DNA of 64,000 nt, from positions 38,636,154 through 38,700,153 of the forward strand of contig NC_083575.1 in assembly GCF_027579695.1 (NCBI RefSeq), written 5' to 3'. Under the pieces are notes generated by a model. The model did no database searches. It had not been told where the DNA came from and saw only the letters and a program-made list of their open reading frames with translations. Source of the DNA: Neoarius graeffei (taxonomy: Eukaryota; Chordata; Actinopteri; Siluriformes; Ariidae). The translations under genes and the position numbers were made by a program. Below, piece after piece: positions 24,701 to 33,872 of the stretch (positions are counted from its first letter, which is position 1; each line of letters begins with the position of its first letter).

Positions 24701-25680
24701 AACCGTGCAAAGCTCACGCAGCCTGCTGGCGCTTCCGCAGGTAACGTCACGAATCTGGCTCCAGACTCCCTTGGGATTTTTCCAGACCCGTTTTGGTTTT
24801 TTTTGTTTTTCTGCTGTAGACAGATGGCCTTGTGCAAACTTACCCTTCTGGATGAGTGTGTAAAGGGGCATACTTTCATATAAAAAAAAACACGAAACTG
24901 GTCCAGAATATGCACTTTAACGTGGGGTGGCCTTGGACTGAGGTGCCCTTGAGCAAGGTACCTGACCCCTGACTGCTCCCCGGGTGCTCTGGTGTGGCTG
25001 CCTACTGCTCTGTGTGTGTGTGTATTCACTGCTTCAGATGGGTTAAATGCAGAGGATGAATTTCACTGTGCTTGAAGTGTGCATGTGACAAATAAAGGTT
25101 TCTTCTTCTTTCTACCAGGGCTCTGGCCCCTGGAGCCAGTTGGGGGCCTAGGCGGCCCCCAAACCCCCGCCACCACCTTTTATTTTTGAAATGTCGAGAA
25201 CACGGAAATTAGAGACAGTATTGTTTAACTACAGCAATGTGTGTGTGTGTGTGTGTGTGTGTGTTCTGTCCTGTGCAACATATCAGACTGAAAAGTTTCA
25301 AATGCTGTCAGTCTGTTCACAGTTGAGACACATCATGTTAGTCAACACAGACCAGGAAGGGGAAAAAAAGTTTTTTCTAAGTTATACAAACACAACACCC
25401 TTCTGACACGCGCACTTGTGTCACAGTGGAGCGGAAAACTGAAGCAATGCGACTGACAGCAGTTTCACAACAACAAAGTACAAAGTTCACAGGGAGCACT
25501 GTCTGCAGCACTGTGCCGCACATTACAGCCACACTGCGCCCATCACTTACCGTCCTCGTGGAAGCGAGCAGCCGCGAGCTGCTCCACCAGAGTCGGGATT
25601 CTGTCCCACTGGCACTCAGCCCTGCTGCGCTCAATCTCCGCTTGCAGGCGGTACAGAGACAGCGAGAGACGCGCAGACAT
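7457..25680 (-). CDS. ttc7a: TTC7A, tetratricopeptide repeat protein 7A, 5' part (coding exons 1-3 of a longer gene)
   Basis: Seen: three minus-strand exons at 25551-25680, 8101-8264 and 7457-7625, all with GT-AG borders and matching phases (130 nt, 164 nt, 169 nt). Together they encode about 154 residues, including LYRLQAEIERSRAECQWDRI in exon 1, LLLQAEALLEECL in exon 2 and NPLYRLRMLAEAFVIKG in exon 3. Known: this is the N-terminal alpha-helical and TPR region of TTC7, the scaffold that with EFR3 and FAM126 holds PI4-kinase alpha at the plasma membrane. TTC7A loss in humans causes intestinal atresia with immune deficiency. The AFVIKG motif and the MCFD2 neighbour favour TTC7A over TTC7B. The start at 25680 is chosen because homology begins there; an in-frame Met at 25827 adds Arg/Cys-rich residues with no family match. 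The next exon is not found to the left, so the gene leaves the window. Confidence 0.9.
8101..8264 (-). CDS. ttc7a: TTC7A coding exon 2
   Basis: 164 nt, joining exon 1 to complete a GAT codon (phase 1) and ending in phase 0 before a GTGTGT donor. It encodes DDYGLLLQAEALLEECLLEN, then a charged helix ending in GCLE. The acceptor AG is at 8265-8266, and its pyrimidine tract is the (TC)n face of the microsatellite at 8281-8331. A Met seen further upstream in the open frame is intronic. Confidence 0.88.
8281..8331. repeat. (GA)n microsatellite next to the TTC7A exon 2 acceptor
   Basis: About 50 bp of near-pure GA on the plus strand, hence a (TC)n tract on the TTC7A sense strand beginning about 15 nt upstream of the acceptor AG. 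Confidence 0.9.
8332..8983. other. TTC7A intron 1, no feature seen
   Basis: AT-rich intron sequence with short homopolymers. No coding potential or recognised repeat is seen. Confidence 0.5.
8996..9378 (+). mobile_element. tRNA-derived SINE (Mermaid-like), full length
   Basis: Full body with a GATGAGATGAGATGAGAT tail. Target duplication AAAAATATCTAG (8984-8995) / AAAAACATCTAG (9379-9390). Confidence 0.88.
9391..10148. other. TTC7A intron 1 with (AAT)n microsatellite
   Basis: (AAT)n runs from about 9701 to 9733. Otherwise no gene or recognised element is seen. Confidence 0.5.
10300..10536 (+). mobile_element. L2-like LINE 3' tail with (ATTCT)n
   Basis: The sequence ends GTATAGTGACAATAAAGGCA, then (TTCTA)n at 10511-10536, the usual 3' end of fish L2-type LINEs and the SINEs that copy them. 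It lies inside the hAT element. Confidence 0.5.
11090..11461 (-). mobile_element. tRNA-derived SINE (Mermaid-like), full length
   Basis: Reverse orientation. Target duplication ATTATTATGGCAT at 11077-11089 and 11462-11474. Inserted in the hAT element at 10157-11593. Confidence 0.88.
11602..12211. other. TTC7A intron 1, short conserved-type repeat then nothing recognised
   Basis: 11612-11668 (TTTGGCAGATGCCTTTATCC and AGAGCGACTT) belongs to a common teleost interspersed repeat, also seen at 22600-22660. The rest is unassigned. Confidence 0.4.
12216..13410. mobile_element. Long foldback element with TTAA target duplication (Kolobok/piggyBac-type MITE)
   Basis: Two arms form an inverted repeat: AGGAGTACGCCACCCCCAGG from 12216 on the left and its complement ending at 13410. 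They are flanked by TTAA at 12212-12215 and 13411-13414. The arms pair almost completely, leaving only a short loop near 12975-13020. A SINE splits the left arm. No ORF of note is seen. The superfamily is inferred from the TTAA target only. Confidence 0.75.
12493..12865 (-). mobile_element. tRNA-derived SINE (Mermaid-like)
   Basis: Target duplication CACGAAGGGATT at 12481-12492 and 12866-12877. It belongs to the subfamily lacking two bases in the GTAGAAGGATAAAG region and sits in the left arm of the foldback element. Confidence 0.88.
15148..16322. mobile_element. DNA transposon with 5-bp target duplication (hAT5-like)
   Basis: The ends CAGGGCTTTCCAC and GTGGAAAGCCCTG are exact inverted repeats of 13 bp. 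CAATA flanks both sides (15143-15147, 16323-16327), and removing the insert restores the Tc1 terminal sequence. The inner ends share AGCCAGC/GGCTGG repeats. No transposase is recognised. It contains a SINE. Confidence 0.65.
15699..16067 (-). mobile_element. tRNA-derived SINE (Mermaid-like)
   Basis: Perfect 13-bp target duplication GCGTGAATGTGTC at 15686-15698 and 16068-16080. Nested in the hAT5-like element. Confidence 0.9.
16563..17082. mobile_element. Tc1-derived MITE, 520 bp
   Basis: The ends CACTACCGTTCAAAAGTTTG and its inverted match CAAACTTTTGAACGGTAGTG are flanked by TA (16561-16562, 17083-17084). The interior is noncoding. This is a very common teleost family. Confidence 0.85.
17571..18759 (-). 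mobile_element. THAP-bearing DNA transposon with TA target duplication
   Basis: The ends TAGAYAGTTTTCAC..GACGTCAC are inverted and share CCATCTTGGAGGGCAA further in. TA flanks are at 17569-17570 and 18760-18761. A minus-strand THAP reading frame is at 18609-18379. TA target plus THAP would fit the ISL2EU group; P-type elements are the alternative. Confidence 0.6.
18379..18609 (-). pseudogene. THAP zinc-finger domain of a transposase, 76 aa open fragment
   Basis: The frame starts MVQNCCIHGC and includes RRNLWLARINRKDYQPSKHS and VCSDHF. The C2CH metal ligands (CIHGC, then CSDH) and the central Trp are present. THAP domains bind DNA at transposon ends. The transposase body is missing, so this is a transposon relic, though the domain itself is intact. 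Confidence 0.65.
18966..19343 (+). mobile_element. tRNA-derived SINE (Mermaid-like)
   Basis: Target duplication AGGTGCATTTGG at 18954-18965 and 19344-19355. Two-base-deleted subfamily (GTAGAAGGATAAAG). Confidence 0.9.
19505..19878 (-). mobile_element. tRNA-derived SINE (Mermaid-like), small head deletion
   Basis: Reverse orientation. The head lacks the ACTACACC segment between CTAACC and ACCGTGCCGCC. No clear target duplication is seen. Confidence 0.85.
20454..22050 (-). mobile_element. Tc1-like transposon, 1.6 kb, complete ends
   Basis: Inverted ends of about 200 bp start CAGTGGTGCTTGAAAGTTTG. TA flanks are at 20452-20453 and 22051-22052. Full-length transposase frame on the minus strand. 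Confidence 0.92.
20673..21683 (-). pseudogene. Tc1 transposase, full length but with one stop and a lost catalytic Glu
   Basis: Start MARTREISEDLRKSVVDAHQ at 21683, stop at 20673; 336 codons in one frame, the usual Tc1 length. Paired-like HTH at residues 1-110, then the DD34E catalytic core: WMDETKIELFG and QQDNDPKHTSH are present. Two lesions: an in-frame TGA at 21036-21038, where the copy at 49159-50767 has CGA, and NPIKMLW instead of NPIEMLW, losing the catalytic Glu. It catalyses cut-and-paste transposition when intact; this copy cannot. Confidence 0.88.
22128..22484 (+). mobile_element. tRNA-derived SINE of another subfamily, (GAA)n tail
   Basis: Divergent head, then GGGTTGCGTCAGGAAGGCAT and GGTGACCCCTAACGAGAGCA, ending in (GAA)n at 22467-22484. 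Similar to a widespread fish SINE; older than the Mermaid-like copies. Confidence 0.65.
22600..22800. repeat. Common teleost interspersed repeat
   Basis: GGCATTTAGCAGACGCTCTT and ATCCAGAGCGATGTACA, followed by GGGGAGCAGTTGGGGGTTAG, recur across fish genomes. No coding content. Confidence 0.5.
22990..23209. repeat. Three tandem copies of a 72-73 bp unit
   Basis: CAGTGTTCTCCAC starts units at 22990, 23062 and 23135. Each runs through GTGGCGCACCGCCA and TTATAATTCTGGCC to CTTCCCTT. The unit resembles a hAT transposon terminus. Confidence 0.8.
23210..24048. other. TTC7A intron 1, nothing recognised
   Basis: No gene, clear repeat or RNA is seen apart from a short (CA)n near 23605. Confidence 0.4.
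24049..25108 (+). mobile_element. tRNA-derived SINE, alternate-tail subfamily (B), split by a TTAA element
   Basis: The head and body are at 24049-24228. The tail, GTGGGGTGGCCTTGGACTGA to AATAAAGGTTTCTTCTTC, is at 24917-25108. Joining the halves across the insert gives the same layout as the copy at 6152. Confidence 0.8.
24229..24916 (+). mobile_element. Kolobok-like transposon (TTAA target, THAP remnant)
   Basis: TTAA at 24225-24228 and 24917-24920. Inverted ends AGTGCATAT/ATATGCACT. A THAP-like start at 24566 reads MVNRCIIGGC and, after a frame change, STHRFPKDRTMREKWERLVY. TTAA target plus THAP is typical of Kolobok elements. Confidence 0.65.
25237..25263. repeat. (GT)n microsatellite
   Basis: Pure GT run. 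Confidence 0.9.
25551..25680 (-). CDS. ttc7a: TTC7A coding exon 1
   Basis: 43 codons plus one base, from ATG at 25678-25680 to a GTAAGT donor just left of 25551. It encodes the conserved RLQAEIERSRAECQWDRIP helix. The exon is GC-rich and lies in the CpG-rich promoter region. Confidence 0.9.
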
Positions 25681-25699
25681 CCCGCTCAGCTCCCGCGGT

Positions 25700-25870
25700 C
25701 CCTCCGACACCCGCCGACTCACCGCACTCTGCCGGACAGTAGAGCGCAGTGAGCATGCGCACTGACACACGAGCGCACGGCATACTCTCACAAGTGCGGC
25801 GCGCGGACTACTACTGAGCATGCGCACTGCACAGGCACGACTTTTGAGGCGGCTCTACGTGTGGAAAACA
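25700..25870 (-). promoter_or_regulatory. TTC7A promoter region with two NRF1-like sites
   Basis: A CpG-rich stretch just upstream of the TTC7A start. The 13-mer GAGCATGCGCACT occurs twice, at 25751-25763 and 25816-25828; its GCATGCGCA core is close to the NRF1 consensus. No TATA box is seen. Promoter identity is inferred from position and composition. Confidence 0.5.
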
Positions 25871-26189
25871 TCATCTCTCACCAAAGCGCACTGCATGTGC
25901 TTTTCAGTTTGGCCTGATCACTTTATGTTAGAAACCCAACAGTTTATATATAATACTGTTTCCCAGTGTGACGCTGTAATGATAATACCGTATATACACT
26001 GTTGGGTCCTGATACACAGTACCTTCACAGCATTACTTTGTGACTCATGGGGCAGGTCGGGGCAGGTCGCCACACTTTCAGATTTCTTGGGCGCGGTACA
26101 TTTCAGTGGAGAAAATGGCACACAGAGAGTGAAAGAATAAAGCCTCCGGTACATCTGAATTTATTAGGAACGCCCGCACGCACCATCCA

Positions 26190-28454
26190 TTTTATTACGA
26201 CCACCTAGCAACAGCTTAGCAACCACCTATAACATCTTAACAACACATTTGCAACGCCCTGGCAATCACCTAGCAACACCTTAGCAACCACCTAGCCTAG
26301 CAACCACCTGGCAATCACCTACCAACTACCTAGCAACACCTTAGCAACCACCTCGCAACACCCTAGCCAAGCAACCACCTACAAACACCTTTGCGACAAC
26401 TTGGCAATCACCTAGCAAGTACTTAGCAACACCTTAGCAACCACCTAGCAAGACCTTTGCAACGCCCTGGCAATCACCAACCAACTACCTAGCAACACTT
26501 TAGCAATACCCTAGCCTAGCAACCACCTGGCAATCACCTACCAACTACCTAGCAACACTTTAGCAATACCCTAGCCTAGCAACCACCTGGCAATCACCTA
26601 CCAACTACCTAGCAACACCTTAGCAACCACCTCGCAACACCCTAGCCAAGCAACCACCTACAAACACCTTTGCGACGCCCTGGCAATCACCTACCAACTA
26701 CCTAGCAACACCTTAGCAACCACCTAGCCTAGCAACCACCTGGCAATCACCTACCAACTACCTAGCAACACCTTAGCAACCACCTCGCAACACCCTAGCC
26801 AAGCACCACCTACAAACACCTTTGCGACAACTTGGCAATCACCTAGCAAGTACTTAGCAACACCTTAGCAACCACCTAGCAAGACCTTTGCAACGCCCTG
26901 GCAATCACCAACCAACTACCTAGCAACACTTTAGCAATACCCTAGCCTAGCAACCACCTGGCAATCACCTACCAACTACCTAGCAACACTTTAGCAATAC
27001 CCTAGCCTAGCAACCACCTGGCAATCACCTACCAACTACCTAGCAACACCTTAGCAACCACCTCGCAACACCCTAGCCAAGCAACCACCTACAAACACCT
27101 TTGCGACGCCCTGGCAATCACCTACCAACTACCTAGCAACACCTTAGCAACCACCTAGCCTAGCAACCACCTGGCAATCACCTACCAACTACCTAGCAAC
27201 ACCTTAGCAACCACCTCGCAACACCCTAGCCAAGCACCACCTACAAACACCTTTGCGACAACTTGGCAATCACCTAGCAAGTACTTAGCAACACCTTAGC
27301 AACCACCTAGCAAGACCTTTGCAACGCCCTGGCAATCACCAACCAACTACCTAGCAACACTTTAGCAATACCCTAGCCTAGCAACCACCTGGCAATCACC
27401 TACCAACTACCTAGCAACACCTTAGCAACCACCTCGCAACACCCTAGCCAAGCAACCACCTACAAACACCTTTGCGATGCCCTGGCAATCACCTACCAAT
27501 TACCTAGCAACACCTTAGCAACCACCTCGCAACACCTTAGCCAAGTAACCACCTACAAACACCTTTGCGACGCCCTGGCAATCACCTACCAACTCCCTAG
27601 CAACACCTTAGCAACCACCTCACAACACCCTAGCCAAGTAACCACCTACAAACACCTTTGCGACGCCCTGGCAATCACCTACCAACTACCTAGCAACACC
27701 TTAGCAACCACCTCGCAACACCCTAGCCAAGCAACCACCTACAAACACCTTTGTGACACCCTGGCAATCACCTAGCAAGTACTTAGCAACACCTTAGCAA
27801 CCACCTAGCAACACCTTTGCAACGCCCTGGCAATCACCTACCAACTACCTAGCAACACCTTAGCAACCACCTGGCAATCACCTACCAACTACCTAGCAAC
27901 ACCTTAGCAACCACCTCGCAACACCCTAGCCAAGCAACCACCTACAAACACCTTTGCAACGCCCTGGCAATCACCTAGCAAGTACTTAGCAACACCTTAG
28001 CAACCACCTAGCCTAGCAACCACCAGGCAATCACCTACCAACTACCTAGCAACACCTTAGCAACCACCTCGCAACACCCTAGCCAAGCAACCACCTACAA
28101 ACACCTTTGCGACGCCCTGGCAATCACCTACCAACTACCTAGCAACACCTTAGCAACCACCTCGCAACACCCTAGCCAAGCAACCACCTACAAACACCTT
28201 TGTGACACCCTGGCAATCACCTAGCAAGTACTTAGCAACACCTTAGCAACCACCTAGCAACACCTTTGCAATGCCCTGGCAATCACCTACCAACTACCTA
28301 GCAACAGCTTTGCAACCACCTAGCCTAGCAACCACCTGGCAATCACCTAGCAACACCTTAGCAACCACCTCGCAACACCCTAGCTAAGCAACCACCTCCA
28401 AACACTTTTGTGACAATCTGGCAATCACCTACCAACACCTTAGCAACCACATAT
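26190..28454. repeat. Minisatellite of 10-11 bp AGCAACnCCT units with 431-bp higher-order repeat
   Basis: About 2.3 kb of variants of TAGCAACACCT/TAGCAACCACC. Distinct units recur as blocks of about 105-110 bp. A larger block starting GCGACAACTTGGCAATCACC recurs at 26393, 26824 and 27255, that is, every 431 bp with few changes. The array continues after the LINE at 31896-32095. Confidence 0.92.
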
Positions 28455-28471
28455 GTAGCAACCGCCTAGTA

Positions 28472-31400
28472 TCACAACCTCCTCGAAGCCGAGGAAAGGG
28501 TCATCAGAGACAGTCATTGTCTATGCATCTGCTCATGCGAGTGCAGCTCAATTCGCCACCTGCACAGGCAGCTGCAAACCGGGCATCTGTAGATGCTTGG
28601 GAGTTCCATCACTGTTGTAGCTGCCAGTTCTGCGGCGGCTTTTCTTTTTTCTTAGTTCCCGCTTTCGTGCCATCGTTGATTCTCTTTGTAGTGTTTGACG
28701 CCTTCTTGTGTTGCACACCGCCATTGCAGCCAAGCTCTTCCCAGTTATTAATGTCAATGTTGCAGCGCTTCAGAGTGTCCTTGAGCAAGTCCTTGAATCT
28801 TTTTTTCGGTGTTCCGTCTTTTCTCTCTCCAACTTCAAGCTGACTGTAAAAACCTTTTTTTTTTTAAACAATCATCTTTTTGGACTATATGACCAGCCCA
28901 TCTGAGTCTGCTTTTGATGATGAGAACCTCAATGCTCGTGCTCTCAGCTTGCTCCAGGACGCTCAGATTTGTATGCCTGTCAGTCCAGGTGATGTGCAAG
29001 ATTTTCCGCAAACATCTTTGATGGTACCTTTCAAGCATGTTGAGATGCTGCCTGTAAGTCCACCAGGTTTGGCATCCATATAGCAGGGATGGCAGCATAA
29101 TCACATTATAGACTAGCAGTTTGGTGCGCTGCCTGATGTTGTGGATTTGGAAGACGCGATTTTTCAGTCAGCTGAAGGCTGCAGCAGCGCTGCTGATTCT
29201 GTGTGCAATTTCATCATCAACTGTAGCATTTGATGAGATGTGGCTGCCATGATACTTGAAACAGTTGGTTGTTTGTAGAGGTTCACCATTAACATTGATG
29301 CATGGTTGTGCATTCGCAGTGGCTGCAGAGGTTGGTTGATAGAGAACTTCTGTCTTCTTTGTGTTTAGGATGAGAACAAGCCAGCTATAAGTGGTAGACA
29401 AGGCATCAGTTAGGTTCTGCAGACCCTCCTCTGAGCATGAGCACACAGCCGTATCTTTGGAGTATTGAAGTTTTACTATTGAGGTGTGGCTGATTTTTGA
29501 CCTAGCTTGTAGGCTCCCCAGATTGAACAGATTGCTGTTGAATCTATAGCATATGCCTACTCTGTTTGGCATGTTCTTTTCAGTGAGTTGTGGTACAACA
29601 CCCATGAAGAAGGTGAACAAAGTCGGCACAACTATACATCCTTGCTTCATGCCAACGTTCACTGAGAATGCACTTGTCTCACTGCCATTGCACAGTACTG
29701 GTGCTTTCATGTCTTCATGTAGTAGTCGGATAATAGTAACTGGCTTTATGAGACATCCGTATTTTCGCAGTATTGCCCAGAGACTGTCTCAGTGGACAGA
29801 ATCAAAAGCCTTGGTCAGGTCTAAGAAAGCAGTGCATAGAGGTCTTTGCTGCTCTCGGCATTTTTCTTACCATTGGTGAAGCGCAAATATCATATCAATC
29901 ATGCCTTGAGACTGATGAAAGCCTGACTGACTCTGTGGTAGAACTCTTTTTGAAATCTGAGTGAGGCGTTTCAGGATTATCCAGGATAAGACTCTTCCGA
30001 TTATTGATAGCAGTGATATTCTACAATAGTTTGCACAGTCGGACATGTCTCCCTTCTTGAATATGCTGACTATTCATGCATCCTTCATGTTGGATGGTAC
30101 ATGTTTGTGTTACCACACTTTAACCAGCAGGGAGTGAACTTGCAGTGCCAGAGTTTCACCACAGTACTTGATGGCTTTTGGAGGTCTCTTGTCTGGTCTG
30201 GCAGATTTATTGTTCTTAAGCTGCTTAATTGCAGAATTCACTTCATCACTAGTTGGTTCACAAGAGAGCTCCTGAACCACTGGGAATTGTTCAAGCTCAT
30301 CTAGTGCACTTGGATAGACTGTGACATCTCGGTTCAACAGTTCATCAAAGTGCTCCTGCCAGCGGTTTTGGATGGAAGCCATATCTTTCAAGAGGGTTGC
30401 ACCATCCTTGGATCTTACGGATGCTGGGCCATTAGTCAGCGGGCTGGAGATGACTTTTGGTTGCTGCAAAGAAAGCTCTGGAATTGTGAGAGTCAGCCAA
30501 CACTTGGGTTTCTGCAGCCTTTTCTCTCCACCACTTGCCCTTCAGTTCTCATATACGCTGTTGGACTTCGTGTTTGATTTTAGCCAATGCAGTTTTGCGT
30601 GTCTGGGTTTTAGGATTCTGCTGCCAGGGGAGAAAAACCTTATGTTTGCACTCCAGCAATTATAAAATTTTGAATTTTGAATTAATTGTCAAGATTGAAC
30701 CAATCTTGGTGTTTCTTCTTGGTGTGTCCGAGGGCTTCCTTACATGAGTCCGAGATGCATTTTTTTTTCAGTTTGTTCCACTCATTCTCAGTTTCATTAT
30801 CATCTGTACCGTTCTGCTTTGTTGAGGAATTTTTGAGGTTTCTAACAACAATGGTCTGTTCAGATGTTTGTGGGTTTGTCAGTGCTTCAGCATTTATCTT
30901 GGGTTTGAAATTGTTGGAGTAGTTGCAATTTGCTTGGGGCCTCATCTTTAGGACACACTTAACTAGTCGGTGGTCAGTCCAGCAGCTGTCAGAAGCATGA
31001 ACAGCCTTGGTTATCATGACGTCTATGCGGTCTCGTGCTCTGACAATCATGTAGTCGATTATGTGCCAGTGACCTGATCAAGGGTGGCGCCAGGTTGTTT
31101 TTTGAATGTTTTTCTGACAGAAATGTGTGTTGGTGATGACTCGATTGTACACGGTGCATTTGGTGAAAAGTAATAGGCCATTGGAATTCATTTTCTCGGG
31201 CCCATTTCTACCAATTGCAGGCCATAGATTGACATGGGCGTTGAAGTCTCTGAGTACGGCCAATTTATCAGTAGCTAGAGTGGAAGAGATCAGTTTGTCA
31301 AGAAATTCGTAGAACCTTTCTTTGACATGTTCCTCGGAGTCCAAATTTGGTGCACATGCACTGATAATTGTCAGGAATTGCTTTTTGCTAAACAAAACCA

Positions 31401-31878
31401 AACTGAGATTAGTTTTTCATTAATTGCTGTCAGGACATCTTATAGCTTGTCCAGCAACTTGTTGCTGATGGCCAGTCCTACCCCATGTATGCGCCTGTCC
31501 TTTGCTGACAAACCTATCTAGAAAAACGTGTAACCAGCCTACCTCTCATTGAGTTGCCCTTCATCTGAGCATCAGGTTTCACTCAGAGCAGCAATACCGA
31601 TGTTGTTGCAAGTGAGCTTGTGCACTACTATTGCTGTGAGGCGCTCCAGACAATCACTGTTGGTATTGTCCATGAGAATTCTCACGTTCCATGCTCCAAG
31701 AGCCAGTCTGTAGGATCGAAATTGTCTGCTTGTTATTGCATTTGACACCATCACCAGGTTGGACGGCGCATCGGCTCTCCCGGAGGTGGTAGCATGTAAA
31801 CATTAATCCGGATTTCGCATATTTGACACTGTGATCGGACTGCATGGCACGTCGGTTCCCTCGAACATGGTAGCATGA
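28472..31878 (-). mobile_element. LINE (non-LTR retrotransposon), 3.4 kb, degraded, inserted in the minisatellite
   Basis: Flanked by GTAGCAACYGCCTAGTA (28455-28471, 31879-31895; one mismatch). In order on the minus strand: AP-endonuclease start at about 31750-31572 (LGAWNVRILMDN, ALSET), endonuclease core at 31401-31078 (AVLRDFNAHVN), SCWTDHRLVKCVL at about 31000, reverse-transcriptase linker at 30469-30110, RT core at 29710-29168 (VNVGMKQGCIVVPTLFTFFM), then the C-terminal LLYGCQTWWTYRQHLNMLER at 29104-28835. Several stops and frameshifts; dead copy. The clade is not assigned. Confidence 0.85.
29168..29710 (-). pseudogene. LINE reverse transcriptase core fragment
   Basis: 180-residue open stretch with GMKQGCIVVPTLF, LNTKKTEVLYQP and CFKYHGSHISSNATVDDEIA, the palm and thumb motifs of APE-type LINEs. 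The catalytic FADD-like box is altered (YSKDTAV), so activity is unlikely. Confidence 0.75.
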
Positions 31879-31895
31879 GTAGCAACTGCCTAGTA

Positions 31896-32095
31896 ATGCC
31901 TTGGCAACCACCTAGCAACACCCTAGCCTAGGAACCACCTAGCAACACCTTTGCAAAGCCCTGCCAATTACCTAACAACTGCTGAGCAAAAGCTTAGCAA
32001 CCACCTAGCAACCGTCTTGTAATGCCTTGGTAACCACTAGCAACACCTTAGCAACCACCTGACAACACCATTGCAACCACCAAGCCACAACCTAA
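31896..32095. repeat. Minisatellite, distal part after the LINE
   Basis: More diverged AGCAACCACCT units, continuing the array that ends at 28454. Confidence 0.85.
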
Positions 32096-32487
32096 CAATC
32101 ATATCTAGCTGCAAGACTTTTGTGCTACGGCACACTTTGAAAATAAATGTTTCGTATTTATTATATCTTCATATCTTATTTGAGTATAGATTTAGAGAAT
32201 TAAATAGAGGTTGTGCACTTGTGACAATTTGCCCCATTAGTATATACAGTATATGTCACACTTGATTTTTCAATAGGCCTTCATGAGAACACAGCTCACT
32301 GGAGCTACAGTGGTGCTTGAAAGTTTGTGAGCCCTTTAGAATTTTCTATATTTCTGCATAAATATGACCTAAAACATCATCAGATTTTCACACAAGTCCT
32401 AAAAGTAGATAAAGAGAACCCAGTTAAACAAATGAGACAAAAATATTACACTTGGTCATTTATTTATGGAGGAAAATAATCCAATAT

Positions 32488-32861
32488 GGCGGCACAGTGG
32501 TGTAGTGGTTAGTGCTGTCGCCTCACAGCAAGAAGGTCCGGGTTCGAGCCCCGTGGCCGATGAGGGCCTTTCTGTGCGGAGTTTGCATGTTCTCCCCGTG
32601 TCCGCGTGGGTTTCCTCTGGGTGCTCCGGTTTCCCCCACAGTCCAAAGACATGCAGGTTAGATTAACTGGTGACTCTAAATTGAGCGTAGGTGTGAATGT
32701 GAATGTGAATGGTTGTCTGTGTCTATGTGTCAGCCCTGTGATGACCTGGCGACTTGTCCAGGATGTACCCCGCCTTTTGCCCGTAGTCAGCTGGGATAGG
32801 CTCCAGCTTGCCTGCGACCCTGTAGAACAGGATAAAGCGGCTAGAGATAAGGAGATGAGAC
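32488..32861 (+). mobile_element. tRNA-derived SINE (Mermaid-like), inside Tc1
   Basis: Full length. Flanked by ATCCAATAT repeats of the Tc1 end sequence. Confidence 0.88.
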
Positions 32862-32911
32862 GATCCAATATTACATATCTGTGAGTGGCAAAAGTATGTG
32901 AACCCTTGCTT

Positions 32912-33600
32912 TCAGTATCTGGTGTGACCCCCTTGTGCAGCAATAACTGCAACTAAACATTTCCAGTAACTGTTGATCAGTCCTGCACACCGGCTTGGAG
33001 GAATTTTAGCCCATTCCTCCATACAGAACAGCTTCAACTCTGGGATGTTGGTGGGTTTCCTCACATGAACTGCTCGCTTCAGGTCCTTCCACAACATTTC
33101 GATTGGATTAAGGTCAGGACTTTGACTTGGCCATTCCAAAACATTAACTTTATTCTTCTTTAACCATTCTTTGGTAGAACGACTTGTGTGCTGAGGGTCG
33201 TTGTCTTGCTGCATGACCCATGTTCTCTTGAGATTCAGTTCATGGACAGATGTCCTGATATTTTCCTTAAGAATTCGTTGGTATAATTCAGAATTCATTG
33301 TTCCATCAATGATGGCAAGCCGTCCTGGCCCAGATGCAGCAAAACAGGCCCAAACCATGATACTACCACCACATGTTTCACAGATGGGATAAGATTCTTA
33401 TGCTGGAATGCAGTGTTTTCCTTTCTCCAAACATAACGCTTCTCATTTAAACCAAAAAGTTCTGTTTTGGTCTCATCTGTCCACAAAACATTTTTCCAAT
33501 AACCTTCTGGCTTGTCCACGTGATCTTTAGCAAACTGCAGACAAGCAGCAATGTTCTTTTTGTAGAGCAGTGGCTTTCTCCTTGCAACCCTGCCATGCAC
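32912..33600 (-). pseudogene. Tc1 transposase catalytic part, frameshifted
   Basis: Two overlapping frames (33600-33295 and 33358-32912) meet at a lost base in the GGGS-type loop near 33370. All three catalytic residues are kept, but the DNA-binding half is mostly deleted. Confidence 0.85.
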
Positions 33601-33872
33601 ACCACTGTTGTTCAGTGTCCTCCTGATAGTGCATCAACAACGCTTTTTCTGAGGTCCTCATAAATCTACTTTGTTCGTGCCATGATACACTTCCACAAAC
33701 ATGTGTTGTGAAGATCAGACTTTGATAGATCCCTGTTCTTTAAATAAAACAGGGTGCCCACTCACACCTGATTGTCATCCCCTTGATTGAAAACACCTGA
33801 CTCTAATTTAACCTTCAAATTCACTGCTAAACCTAGAGGTTCACATACTTTTGCCACTCACAGATATGTAAT

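Noticed and set aside
25543..25827. Longer TTC7A start at 25827
   Set aside because: The added N-terminal residues are Arg/Cys-rich translation of promoter sequence including an NRF1-like site, and homology begins at the Met at 25680.
26190..28454. CRISPR-like array because of regular repeats
   Set aside because: Units are 10-11 bp with no unique spacers, no cas genes, and the setting is a vertebrate genome.
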